DNA from: Megachile rotundata
Taxonomy: Eukaryota; Arthropoda; Insecta; Hymenoptera; Megachilidae
Assembly: GCF_050947335.1 (NCBI RefSeq)
Contig: NC_134984.1
Location: 13,187,926-13,251,925, forward strand
Direction: 5' to 3'
DNA: 64,000 nucleotides
The translations under genes and the position numbers were made by a program. Under the pieces are notes generated by a model, which saw only the letters and a list, made by a program, of their open reading frames with translations, did not search any database and was not told the origin of the DNA. Below, piece by piece: positions 46,276-58,130 of this stretch. How positions within the stretch are numbered: position 1 is the stretch's first letter; the number at the start of each line of letters is the position of its first letter.

Positions 46276-47892
46276 ATCTACAAATCCCAAACCCAACCTA
46301 ATCTAAACTAACTTCCCACATCCTCACCTCCAAAATCCCCACACAAAGCATCTTCAAAAGTTCCCACAGACTCCACAATAAATTTAGAACAATTATTCAT
46401 TAAAGAGTACGTGTTAAATTATCTCATTTAATTCGACCATGTATGTTTTGCAACGTATAAACTTTCGAAACAATTTCATCAACCTTAATTATTAAAATTC
46501 CAGCGTTTTTCTCGTTAACCCCTTAACTGGGTCATTATTCAAGCAGAAAAGAGTAAGAAGTAAGGAAGTCGTAAAAAAGGTACTGAAGGAAGAGTTAATT
46601 TGTCGTGTATATAAGATCCATGATAATCTTATGTGTTCTCCAAATATAAGTACAACGACGCCATTAAAGCAGTTTATATTCCTTAGTAATTGCATTACCG
46701 CTTTTCTTGCTTCGGATAAATCGAATTAATTATTTGCTCGATCATTTAATACTTAAATCATACTTTTCGAGTTTTGGGAATTAAAAACACTGCCATAACT
46801 TCTGGATATTTAACCTTATTATAATTTTTATAATTCCTTATTTTAATTTTTAGCCAGTTTTTATTACTATTCCATATTTTATTTGCGGTTTAATTCTGAC
46901 TTCCCAGATAGTTTCTAAGCTTTATTTCTAAATTTCATCGTATTTCATCCTCAACCGTAACACCATTTCAAGCGATTAAATTTTTACACCTCTGCTCTCG
47001 TCGTATTTCATGTTTTATTCAATTTTTATCTCGTCTCTAAGAGAATCTACAAATTTCTCAATATTTTACCTTCAATTTTATTTACACGTAATATTTCATT
47101 TATATATTAATTTCTAGTCTTGAGCCCCATAATATTTCGCTTCCATCGCAGTTTCTATTCCCAAGGAAATTCCAAGGCTCCGTATTTTATCTGCAATTTA
47201 ATCGCCGTTTTATTCTTAAATTAAATTCCGCGTTCTGTGCCTGTATTTTTCTTCGCTTTCTCAAGTTCAGTTATCAATTTAACACGATCGTTTCATCACA
47301 CCGTATATTGATTTCCAGTAATTTCACGATCGTGATACACAATTTCCAATCGAGCATACGCGCCGCTGCGTCGTCGATTTTCCACGGAACCAGCTTAGAG
47401 TTCGAGAATTTCACGGCGAACACAGAGAAGAAACGGTGTTACACGCTCGATGCAAACAAGTTCGACACACGAGCATCGGTGAAAGTGAATTACGCTCGCT
47501 GTGCTCGGAAATGTGCTTTCCTCGCGCTTTCAAAAACCGAACAACCGTCGATTAGAGGAATCGGCCCATTTGCAACATTCAATGTCATGTATTTACCTAA
47601 ACACTGTTTCAAATCTATCACCTAACACTTAAATTTTTCTGGTACATCTAAAAATATCTTCATAAAATTCTTCTTTTATCAACCAAACATTTTTGCAGCG
47701 TTTGTGTCGATGAAAATTAAGCGTCATTGAATTTTAGTTTTATGAATCAATTCTTAATTTTAAAAATTATGTTCAGTCTAAAGCTTCTATAAAATACTTT
47801 TTATTACCTTATCATACCATTTTGTATCGTTATTTTGTTTTTTGTTGAAAATCTTTGCTCTTTTATTTCGAGAAATGTTGGTCTGAACAGAA
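46276..47892. other. Unique sequence with an unrecognised 105-codon frame
   Basis: Mostly AT-rich. A CpG-containing stretch (47280-47600) carries a plus frame (47308-47625, MISSNFTIVI start) with no known domain. It has no strong splice sites. Coding probability is low. Confidence 0.3.
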
Positions 47893-47948
47893 GCAATGCG
47901 CATGCGCGGACTACTGCGCATGCGCGGACTACTACGCATGCGCATTGC
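47893..47948. promoter_or_regulatory. Symmetric cluster of three NRF-1-type palindromes
   Basis: GCAATGCGCATGCGC (47893-47907), TGCGCATGCGC (47915-47925) and ACGCATGCGCATTGC (47934-47948) are separated by the same GGACTACT spacer. The outer two are reverse complements, so the whole 56-base block is symmetric. TGCGCATGCGCA is the consensus of NRF-1, whose insect orthologue is Ewg. An alternative is a small palindromic repeat with cruciform or Z-DNA potential. Confidence 0.5.
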
Positions 47949-49109
47949 GTTCTATTTTGTCCGAAAACCATATCTCTTACAATTTCGATAAATTTTTAAT
48001 TTTAACAATATTTGAAGCTGAACCGAGCTTATAATAACCTTTTAACCTTCCCAAAAAATCTATAATAACTCTTAATTTACGAAATATGATTACAACTTAC
48101 GAAAAACAGTTGCAAAATGAAATTTAAGCAACTGAAACCAAATGTACTGAAAGTACACTCGATCTGTATCTCTTTTAGCAGGAAAATTGTCTTATGTAAA
48201 ATCGAATAGTAACGAAAGACAATGTAAAGCGGCCACACGCGTCAGGCTACCAACGAAACAAATAATCGTTGAAAAATTCCAGCTGTCCAGCGTCCGCGAC
48301 CGTCGCGCTATTAATTAACTATAAAACACCGTGATGGCGAACGTGTCGATCTACGAGCGGCTTTTTCTCGAATTAAGGACGTTCCTGTGGCGTTCTTCAG
48401 CGCCGACAAACGCGTTTTCTTTGCCCCGAGTATCGAGGTTTCCGATGTCCAACCTGTCGTGCAGTTTCTTTCGCGCGCAAATTTGTTCTTGCATGGAAGA
48501 GTACGTTTCGTGAAAGTTAAGGAAATAAATGAAACTGGACACGATTTTTACACACCGACTGTGTCGGCTTTTTGTCGGTCTCGATTCAGGTTGAAGTTTC
48601 TATCCAGACAAAAATAAGAAAAACGTGTCTACGTATATGGCTCTTGTTCGAATTAGAGAGAATTATTCGTTTTCGTACGGAAATTAATACGAACGTTGTC
48701 TTTAAATGGAATTTCATTCACAAATTCTGGATGTTCGAACACGTGGACCCGTTCTCGTTACACGAGAAATTAGCAACACCGTGTGCGACCGACGATTTCT
48801 TCGTTTTCATGAATTACAACGGGTACACGACGAGCTCGAGCGATGCAATAAACACGGATAAACCGCACTTCGCTGACTTCAGACTCGTTACTTTCGTGTT
48901 AATCGGCTATTCAGCTGTTGGTATTCCTCATTAACCGACCCTCCATCTTCTCGGTTAAACATTCAGATTAATCTGATAATATTTTATGATTTTTCAAGTA
49001 CACGAACGTTCTCCTCTTGATACAAATTAATCGATAAATTACCTATAAACGATCCTTAAAAATTTATAAGCAATTATCCTGGCGGTATCAATGATCTCGA
49101 TCGGTAGTT
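47949..49109. other. Unique sequence with several small frames
   Basis: A CpG-bearing block (48230-48940) carries overlapping plus frames of 60, 76 and 120 codons (48331-48513, 48387-48617, 48572-48934). The longest has no domain I recognise and no splice consensus at its ends. It lies 0.4-1 kb downstream of the NRF-1-type cluster, so a transcribed exon here is possible. Confidence 0.3.
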
Positions 49110-49475
49110 ATGGGAATTGGGAACTTTCGAATTTTGGAATTACCAGATTTGGGAGTTTGGAGATGTAGGGATGTGGGGATGCAGAAATTCTGGGATATAG
49201 GGATTTGGGGGTACAGTGATTCGGAGATATAAGGACTTGGGATATAGGGACTCAGAGATAAGGATTAGAATATAGGAAACATGATGATATAGAAATTTGA
49301 AAATATTGGGATTTGTGCAATAGAGATTTGGACGTATAAGGACTTGAATTATAAAAAACTTGAGAATGTACAGATTTGAAGATATACAAATTTGAGAGCA
49401 GTGATTTGAAGGTATATAAATTTAACAATATAATAAAAATTTGAAGATGTAGGATTTTTAAGATACAGGTATCTA
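49110..49475 (+). repeat. Degenerate GGGATATAGGGATTTG tract
   Basis: Words of 8 and 16 bases (GGGATATA, GGGATTTG, GAGATATA) resemble the periphery of the arrays at 3845-4665 and 41585-42385 but are much more decayed. Confidence 0.75.
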
Positions 49476-49685
49476 CCGACACTTGTAGTTGAAACTCTAT
49501 TTAAACCATCATACTTCGACGTGAAAATACGTTGTGCCTCTACCCTACATCAAGTCCCTCTGAAAGCTATAATACCTATATTGTACTTAAGTGCACACAT
49601 CAAGATAAGTAGTAACATGAAAACGTTGCACATAAGCGATGGAATAGAGAGATATCTAAGTCCATCGAAAAACTCCGAAACAAGG
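49476..49685. other. Unique spacer
   Basis: No repeat, exon or regulatory motif recognised. Confidence 0.4.
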
Positions 49686-49775
49686 TTAAATCATGAAACA
49701 CGTCAGTAAGAGGAAAACTCCGGAAACGTTTGAGGAGAGCAGGCTATCACGTTCGCGTTCGAAGTGATAATTTAC

Positions 49776-49888
49776 TTCGTTATCGATTACGATCTCTCCA
49801 GGACCGGGATATCGCTGGGTAAATGCCCGAACATTACTTTCTCCAGTCTGCTTGAGTTTACGAGGCTCGAGGTAGTCGCGATACTGGT
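49776..49888 (-). other. Candidate minus-strand coding exon
   Basis: On the minus strand a strong acceptor (eight T's, CTCACATCGCGGCAG) precedes base 49888. The frame that follows reads QYRDYLEPRKLKQTGESNV and continues, mixed and charged with about half G/C at third positions, through IVIDNE to a possible donor, GAA then GTAAAT, at 49776/49775. The frame itself stays open to 49686. The protein is unknown. If real, it belongs to a multi-exon minus-strand gene whose other exons I did not find. Confidence 0.25.
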
Positions 49889-50059
49889 CTGCCGCGATGT
49901 GAGAAAAAAAAGCATTGCTCAAAGAAGCAAGGAGCGACGATAAATTAACACTTTGCTTTCGTGCGACGCATATATACGCGCCGTGCCGTTAAGAATCGAT
50001 TATTAATGACAAAACGTATAGATACGTTATCGCTTAAGATGTTTTACGTTATTTGCCGT

Positions 50060-51365
50060 GTTTTATTGTTACGTGTAATGTGGCAATACGGAGGGAAATG
50101 CTGCGTAACTCGTGGTGATACAATGAGCGGTGATATAAGATGCGACGGTACAATAGCTGGTGATAGGATGCGTGGTAATTTGACGTTTGGAAATATTACG
50201 GGTGGCGATATAATACGCAATGATGCAACGGGTGGCGGTACGACACATGGCAATATAACGCGAGGCGATACAAGAAGCAAAATTTCACGTGGAGATACAA
50301 AACGTGGAAATGCAATGCTTGATGATTATAGGCGTGGTGATACAACGTGTGATGATATAAAGTGTGGTGGTACAACGTATGGCGATATAATGCGAGGCAA
50401 TATAATGCGTGGGAATATAACGCATGATGACGTCATACGTAGAAATTTAACGCTTGACAATTCTACGTGTGGCGATATAACGCTTGACAATTCTACGTGT
50501 GGTGATATAACACGTGGTGATACAACGCATGGCAATATAACGCGAGGTGATACAATATGTAGGAATTTAACGCTCCACAATTCTACGCGTGGCGATATAA
50601 CGCGTGGTAATACAACGCGTGGATATATAACGCGAGGCAATATAACGCGTGGCAATATAACGCGTGGTGATACAACCACGTAGAAATTTAACGCTTGATA
50701 ATTCTACGCGTGGCGATAGAACGCGTGGTAATACAACGCGTGGCTATATAACGCGTGGCTATATAATGCGTGGTGATACAACCACGTAAAAATTTAACGC
50801 TTGATAATTCAATGCGTGGCGATAGAACGCGTGGTAATACAATGCGTGGTTATCTAACGCGAGGCAATATAACGCGTAGTGATACAACCACGTAGAAATT
50901 TAACGCTTGATAATTCTACGCGTGGCGATAGAACGCATGGTAATACAACGCGTGGCTATATAACGCGAGGTAATATAACGCGTGGTGATACAACCACGTA
51001 GAAATTTAACGCTTGATAATTCTACGCGTGGCGGTAGAATGCGTGGTGATACAACGCGTGGCTATATAACGCGTGGCAATATAACGCGTGGTGACACAAT
51101 ACATAGAAATATAACGCTTGGCAATTCTACACGTGAAAATATAATACGTGGTGAAACAAAGCGTTGCTATATAACGTGTGGCTATATAACGCGTGGCGAT
51201 ATAACGCATTGCGGTAGAACGGGACTATATACCACACAAAGCGGTATATGGTGATACACCTGTGAGTTGTACAACGTGTAATAATAAAACGCGTGATGAT
51301 ACAACGTGTAACGATCTAATACAGTCATTTAACGTCGAACGATCACGCCATATAACGCGTAACAG
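50060..51365 (+). repeat. 15-base ACGCGTGG minisatellite with 106-base higher-order unit
   Basis: Units such as ACGCGTGGTGATACA and ACGCGTGGCAATATA tile the region. The string CCACGTAGAAATTTAACGC recurs at 50676, 50782, 50888 and 50994, exactly 106 bases apart, so seven 15-base units plus one base form a higher-order repeat. A 240-codon plus frame (49961-50683) of RGDTT/RGNIT pentapeptides and minus frames of PRVIL pentapeptides exist because 15 is a multiple of 3. I treat them as artefacts. Confidence 0.95.
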
Positions 51366-52680
51366 CGAAACACGAAAGATCGATATCGCCGATATCGATT
51401 AGTCACTCCAATATTGCGTGAAGCGTTTGTGGAACGGCCATATACATCGACACGGTTGGTTGGCCCAAAAGAACCCAATTTAAAAGCACTTCGTTTTACG
51501 AGAGACAAATAAACCATCAAATTCCAGAATATCTCCTAATCCGGGAATTAGGAATCTTCCTCCCATTTTAGCGGTAAAAACGCTGGAAACATCTAAAGGG
51601 TTAAGTAGGTAGCACGATAAAACGGTGATTTGTGAACGACACTCGATCGGGGGTGTCGCCGTTTCGAAAATAAGTTATTTTCTAAAATCGCCGTCGCGCT
51701 TTATCTGCGAGAGAGGTGTCTAATAAACCGGCCGTGACGGCGAATCCGAATTCCAAAAATGGCTTTTACGTCGTTTCACGACTTTTATTGCACGAGACTC
51801 GTCGGATCAATTTGGGACCCCGGGTCGCCCGTGGAATTCGGATGAAGCTGTTATTTTAGTTTCGTTTCCCGTGGAAACCTTGGAAGGAATTTTTATAGTT
51901 TTCAGACCGCGGTCAGAAAACGGCTAGTTCCTTTTTCTCTTTCTCGCGTTACACGAGACGTTACCCGTTTCTTTATCTACCGAACACTGTTGTCCAGAGT
52001 TTCAAAATAGAAAATATCCCTGTCAACTATCGAATCCCTGTTTTGATTGTGGTCGTGTGGCGCCACAGCTTTTTTATTTTGCATTTCTAGACGTTGCGTT
52101 GGATGTTTGGTAGCTGATCGCTTCTCCGAGAAGATAGATGTCTTTAACGGTACATCGAATATGCTTGTAGAAATAATAAGTGTAATTTGAACGACATGGT
52201 TCTTTGTAGGCGAACAGTCTTGTTCTGAGTTTTATAAAACCCAATAATTCATTGTGTAAATTGCGAAGTGGTTCTGTTTTTCTGGCTTTCTTACGTGACA
52301 CTGCAAAAGAAATAGGTTGTAATATTACTCACGGAAAGTGAGAGCAGAACAGTTAAAAATGAAACTAGTTTATAATTTTGATCAGTAGTTTTTTAATTCT
52401 TTAAGTACTATAGTTCAGAAAAATATATGACTCATTGCTAAATGTATTTAATAAAAGTTGATGCAAAATTTATGTTGTGATTTATAATTTTTATTTTACC
52501 AGATTAATTATCAGGTGCGTCAGAACCAGTCATAAAATAAATAACAAAAATTTAAATGTTACGTCAATTTTATATTCGAAGAAAATAATTCTTATTTCTC
52601 CAATGCAATCTAATTATTCAAATTATAATTAGACTCATATTTCAAATTAAAACACATTAAAAATTCCAGTAAAATTAGAT
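51366..52680. other. Unique sequence, CpG-rich to 52000
   Basis: The CpG-rich block 51600-51960 may be regulatory or untranslated exon. Minus frames of 63 and 75 codons (51329-51520, 52074-52301) are unrecognised. The rest is AT-rich. Confidence 0.4.
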
Positions 52681-52720
52681 TTGAAGTCACGTGTCGGAGT
52701 ACAGTAAGAGGTTAAGTAAT

Positions 52721-52777
52721 ATGGCGCCGCAAAAACGGAAACACGTTTCAGCGATACAGGAAGCGAATCATTATCAG
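52721..52777 (+). other. Candidate first coding exon, or start of a decayed pogo/Tigger-like protein
   Basis: An ATG at 52721 within AATATGGCG opens MAPQKRKHVSAIQEANHYQ, followed by a possible donor, CAG then GTACAA, at 52777/52778. Unspliced, the frame closes after 34 codons. The KRKH start loosely recalls the N-terminal DNA-binding region of CENP-B/pogo/Tigger-type proteins, but the helix-turn-helix that should follow is absent. Low confidence in either reading. Confidence 0.2.
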
Positions 52778-53074
52778 GTACAATTTATTATACCGAAAGG
52801 GTTAATTAGGAATGGACATAGATGAAGTTTGTTACATATATAATGTCCTTTCCTTGTAGATTATCGAGAGCAGAAGTACAGGTTTCTCTGTTTAAATGAG
52901 AGCTCATTAGTTTATTTTCATTTTTGTATAGAATTATTTATAGAATTTGTCTAAAGGAGAAATGTCTTATTTTCGTTTCTCCCTGATTATATTTTTCAAA
53001 GTGCTATTTACTAAATTTTATATTAATATGTTAATTAAAGTAAAGCTAAATGAATCGGGGATGTTAAGATTTCG

Positions 53075-53149
53075 ATGTGTACGCGCACGCGCACAGTGCG
53101 CAAACATGGCGGCCGAAGAACATGGCGGCAGGTTTAACCTGCATATTAG
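53075..53149 (+). other. Candidate promoter-proximal first exon
   Basis: ACGCGCACGCGCACAGTGCGC (in part, 53081-53100), a GC-rich NRF-1-like stretch, is followed by CAAACATGG. The ATG at 53106 has a good insect context. The frame reads MAAEEHGGRFNLHI and meets a possible donor, TAG then GTAATT, at 53149/53150. Two ACATGGCGGC strings 16 bases apart also resemble YY1-type sites. The product is unknown. The next in-frame codon after the donor would be a stop, consistent with an intron or with a chance frame. Confidence 0.25.
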
Positions 53150-54359
53150 GTAATTTATTGATAATAAATATTTTGTCATTTCTTTGTAATACATCATATT
53201 TTCTTGTGATAGTTTCTTATTTTTTTTATAAATTATTTGTAATAATCATTACAGTAATATGCTTAAAATATACTGTGCAGAGTAATCATTTTAGTACATG
53301 TCTTTCTTCTCCAACTTTTTAATCTTGTAAAATCTACATAAATATTTCGAAAACTGATATTAGTAATACAGAGAAAATTGGCAACAAATACATTTTTAAT
53401 TGTTAGAAATGTAAAAATGTATTAAATGTATAGAGGTTGAAATTAAATTCACTTTTCACGTTCGTTTTCATCGTCTCTTATATTCCTACTTTTTAATATT
53501 CTACTTTTGCCATGTACAATGGTAATTGTATGAGCTGTTTATCAACCGTGTGGTCAGTTATAAATGTACCTTCTGACATACTTTTTCACACATATGTTAA
53601 TAAACGAAGTTTTGTTGTAAGACGTCATCGAAGAGCAAACTCGACGAAGGCAGGTGATATCGATGAACGATAAGGATTATCAGAACAGTTGCACCCCGCG
53701 GTGTAACACAACCTACCGAAGCGTGGTTATTACGCTCGGTTTCTTTCGCATTGTTCGATTTAATCTATAAAAGCTTCCAATTTGTACGAACGGAAGACAA
53801 TGCTTCCAGGGGGGCCAAACAATACGGCAATTTGCACGCGTTCACCCGGCTGAAGATTCAATTTATTTTTGACACCTCGAACGAATCAATAATACAGTAC
53901 CGCACGAAATTAATCTCACGCCTCGCGAGTCTCTTTTTCCTCTTGCTTTTTTGAGTAATCACATACGCTAAAATTAGCAATTTGCTGGTTGAACGTTGAC
54001 TCAGAAATATCTTACGTAAGTTTGCGAGTCGTCGCTTTTGTAAATTATCGTCGGAATTTTAATTAAAGGTTGATGATTCTATATATATGATTTACGACGT
54101 CGATTTTCAACCGTAATCTTGTTGAAAAGCGCATATTTAGCTGGATTCGTTTTCAAACGTCTCTGTAATGTTCGATAGGTTTATCGGAAAATAATCAATT
54201 ATGTTGTGGTTGTCGAGTGATTGATTTATTCGGTATACACCGTTGGTTATAGTTTCGTTAGAAGTGATGCTCATTAATCTTTAAAACTGTTGGTGAAATT
54301 TGCAATTATCGCTGTATTATTTGTGATGGTCGCAAAGAGCAACTATTATGTAAGTAGGC
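53150..54359. other. Unique sequence
   Basis: AT-rich to 53620, then a CpG-bearing patch (53620-53900) with a 67-codon plus frame (53751-53954), then AT-rich. No known gene. Confidence 0.4.
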
Positions 54360-55085
54360 AAAGGATTTGAGGATTTCTGGATATTGCAATTTAGGGATTT
54401 GGTTTATGAATTTGGAGATTTAGGAATTTCGGGGTAGAGGGATTTAGGATTTAGAGATTTGGGGATTGAGGGATTTGGGGATTTGGGGGTTTAGGAATTT
54501 GGGGATTTGGGGATTTGGGGATTTAGGGATTTAGGGGTTTAGGAATTTGGGGATTTGGGGATTTAGAGATTTGACTTAGGAATTGATGGATTTAGGGTTT
54601 GAGGGATTTGGGGTTTGATGGATTTGGACATCTTGGGGTTTGACGATTTCTGGATTTGGGGATTTAGGAATTTGGTGATTTGGAGATTTGGGGATTTGGG
54701 GATTTAGGGATTTGGGAAGTGATGGATCTAGGATTTGAGAGACCTGGGGTTTGATGGATTTGGACATCTTGAGGTTTGAGGATTTCTGGATTTGGGGATT
54801 TGGGGATTTAAGGATTTGGTGATTTGGGAATTTGAAGGATTTGGGAATTGATGGATCTGGGGTTTGAGGGATTTGGGGTTTGATGGGTTTGGACATTTTG
54901 AGGTTTGAGGATTTCTGGATTTGGGGATTTGGGGATTTAAGGATTTGGTGATTTGGGAATTTGAGGGATTTGGGAATTGATGGATCTAGGGTTTAAGGGA
55001 TTTAGGGTTTGATGAATTTCGACATCTTGGGATTTGGAAATGTAGGACTTTGGACATCTTGCGGTTTGAAAATGTACAACTTTGC
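54360..55085 (+). repeat. G-rich octamer array (GGGGATTT)
   Basis: Octamers GGGGATTT, AGGGATTT and GGGGTTTG run in register. Four or more GGGG runs with 4-base loops occur at 54500-54535 and again near 54560, fitting strong G-quadruplex rules. A longer block of about 125 bases (GGACATCTTG to GGATTTG) is repeated near 54620, 54755 and 54885. Minus frames (54576-54896) are artefacts. Confidence 0.93.
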
Positions 55086-55535
55086 AAATGTAGTGATTTC
55101 CAAACTTGGAAACCAGAATACTTAAAAACATAGAAACTCCGTAACCCAGAAAGTCAATGACTCGGAAACTTGCAAATTCAACGTACTAAAACCTATCAAA
55201 ATCAGAATATGTGAATAGTTGAATATTTGAAAATATGAAAACTTATCGAATTTATATCTGGATCTCAAAATTGTGTTCACAGTAATAATCAATCTCAGTA
55301 ACGTGCAAGGTAACTTTGAAATCGAATCACGGTTTCATTATTCAAATTTATTCATTGAATGCATTCGTTATCGGTTGTTGCGTTCTCGCGAACAACGTAC
55401 GGTGTCAAGATAATTCGTAATTGAGTTTTCTTGTTAATTTAGAGGATTAAGAATTTCTCTGACCTAGACTGGAAGAAACTTATACGAGGCAGCCTCTTAA
55501 CATTCAAATCTTAATAATTGCAGTAAAAAGCTATT
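55086..55535. other. Unique sequence
   Basis: Decaying edge of the array, then AT-rich DNA with a small CpG patch near 55370-55400. Nothing recognised. Confidence 0.4.
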
Positions 55536-56210
55536 TCTTATTCATTTTCATAACATTTCAGATTTTTTAATAAAAATTTATAATCATTACTTTATAATTT
55601 TTAGGAAGAATATTTCATTTGTGTAAGAGAAGGGTGTTTTTAAAAATATTTTCCTGTAGCTACATTGTCAAAAAATAAGTAAGACAAGTTTATGATAAAA
55701 ATTTATTAAAATTGTTACTTTAGAATCTTTTAAAAGAACAATATTTAGTTTCTTTGAAAGAAGGATATTTTTAAAAATATTTTCCTGTAGCTATATTGTC
55801 AAAAAATAAGTAATACAAATCTATGATAAAAATTTAATATAATCATTACTTTAGAATTTTTGAAAGGAACAATATTTAATTTCTTTAAGAAAAGGATATT
55901 TTAAAAAATATTTTCTTGTAGCTATATTATCAAAGAATAAGTAAGACAAATTTAAGATAAAAATTTATTATAATCATTGCTTTAGAATTTTTGAAAGGAA
56001 CAATATTTAATTTCTCTAAGAAAAGGATATTTTAAAAAATATTTTCCTGTAGCTACATTGTCAAAAAATGAGTAAAACAAGTTTCTAATCAAAATTTATT
56101 ATAACTTACTTTATTACTTTAGAATTTTTAAAAAGAACATTTCATTTCTTTAGGAAAAGGATATTTTAAAAATCATGCTGTAGCCACATCGTCAAAAAAC
56201 AAGTAAAACG
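55536..56210 (+). repeat. 131-base AT-rich tandem repeat, five copies
   Basis: TCCTGTAGCTACATTGTCAA or a variant begins at 55652, 55784, 55914 and 56045, with a shorter copy near 56165. Spacings are 132, 130 and 131. Each copy contains AAAAAATAAGTAA and AACAATATTTAATTTCTTT blocks. Confidence 0.92.
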
Positions 56211-57479
56211 AATCTCTGATAAAGTTCTTATCGATCGAACACTCTTTCGAATAATATCGCAACGTCATTATCTATTTTATAAATATCGATCAGAGTTCAT
56301 TACTGGTTGCACAAAAACCCGCTAAATAAAACATAAACTCCGATTGCTATAATCATCGAAACGGGGTTGCAGATAACGATTCTTGAAAAACTTCGAAAAA
56401 ATCGAATTTCTAATCGGCAATCATACGTATCCATCGATCGAACGGGGACATTTGTAAAATAACCACACGTTGCAGTTTCCATGAACCGTGAAAGCACACT
56501 GCACATGTAGAAAACAGTCGATAGACGAATGCATGTCAAAGAAGAAGGGAATCGATCTTCTCAGCTCCGCATTCCGCGAATTTATCAACAGGATAAACCA
56601 AACCAGACTAATTAATCTTCCGTGGCGAAGATAAAAATAAAAATACGTCTATTTTTTGTGCCACTTCATCGATCATTAGCGAAGAATGAAATGGTTTTCT
56701 TAAGAACGAACTTTGTGTATTCTTATTCTGTAAATGCGTTTATTTTTCGTTTCGTGGTAATTATATGCTTTTGCGTTTAGAAATGTGGTAAAAAGTTCGA
56801 ATGTAAAATTTGTAACGAAGTTATGAGGTTTTAATATTTAAATAATTTTTTGAAATTATTGAAGTGAAATAGTTATTGGTTTTAGTATTAATTTAAATTA
56901 TGTTTATTGTTAGTATTATTAGGTTTACTACTAGGATTAGGTTCAGTTCAAATTGTGTTGTTAATTATTAGTATTACTAGTTTTATTATTAGTACAAATT
57001 GTATTAACTGTTAGTATTGTTAGTATTATTATTAGTTCTAGGATTAGGAATGCTAATTTTAGAAATAGTGGAAGATTCAAAATTTAAGCTTTTTATTTGT
57101 GAAAGAAGTTTGTTATTAAATTACTATACTATGTTTAATATATCTATAATTTGTGAATTGAGTATTGAGAAAATTTTGGAAGCCATTGATTCTTGTTTGA
57201 ATATCATATGCCGCCATATTCTTCATACTTTATAATGCCAAATGGCTACATCACGCTTTAACTCTCATAAGTTTATGGCCGACCACTGACTATGAGATAT
57301 ATGTACTATAATTTCCTTTCAATTTTAATTTTTAAATTCACTTATTTCAATATCAATTTTAAGTCTCCTCGTTTTTATTCCTTAAATTTTGGTAATCAAA
57401 GTTTTATGGCTTTAGGTTGACATCTTTAGGTTGACGTTTATAACAATATTCCAAAGTTTCAAATCTTGAAGTGCAAATA
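56211..57479. other. Unique sequence
   Basis: A minus frame of 79 codons (56300-56539) and a plus frame of 72 codons (57017-57235) match no family. The second begins in a TTAGTATTA-rich low-complexity stretch. No exon structure seen. Confidence 0.4.
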
Positions 57480-58130
57480 TTCCAAAGTTCCAAATATCTC
57501 AAATTCTCACACGTCCAAAAATTCTGATAATCCAAATTCTTAATGTCCCAAAATTCCTAGATCCCAAAAATTTTAAATCTTAAAATCCTTAGATCCCAAA
57601 ATCCCAAAGTCCCAAAATCCTAGTATTCCAAGGCATCAATACCCCAATATCCCAAATTCCCAATATCCCAAATTCCCAATATCCCAAATTCCCAATATCC
57701 CAAATTCCCAATATCCCAAATTCCCAATATCCCAAATTCCCAATATCCCAAATTCCCAATATCCCAAATTCCCAATATCCCAAATTCCCAATATCCCAAA
57801 TTCCCAATATCCCAAATTCCCAATATCCCAAATTCCCAATATCCCAAATTCCCAATATCCCAAATTCCCAATATCCCAAATTCCCAATATTCCAATATCT
57901 CAAAGTCCCCAAGTCCCAATATCTCAATACCCCAAAATTCTAATATCCCAAAACTCCAATAACCAAAATTCTCCAACCTCCCAAATTCCCAAAACATCCC
58001 ACTCCAACTTCCATCACCTCAAACTCCCAAAATACTACCATACCAAACACCTCATCCTCCCAACATCCCAAACACCTCAACTTCCTAACCAAAATCCCTA
58101 TCCCAACCTCCCAACACCCCACTTCCCCAA
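57480..58130 (-). repeat. C-rich 16-base array (CAATATCCCAAATTCC)
   Basis: The core 57640-57890 is about 16 almost identical copies of CAATATCC plus CAAATTCC, with CCC every 8 bases separated by 5-base loops. It is the most regular G-quadruplex/i-motif tract of the window. Degenerate octamers extend left to 57480 and right to 58130. Three overlapping minus frames rich in EFGILGIWDIGNLGYW (57589-57997) are its translations. Confidence 0.95.

Noticed and set aside
57589..57997. Overlapping GIWDIGNLGYWEFGIL frames resembling a beta-solenoid repeat protein
   Set aside because: All three minus frames are open through a 16-base repeat and no frame has coding context.
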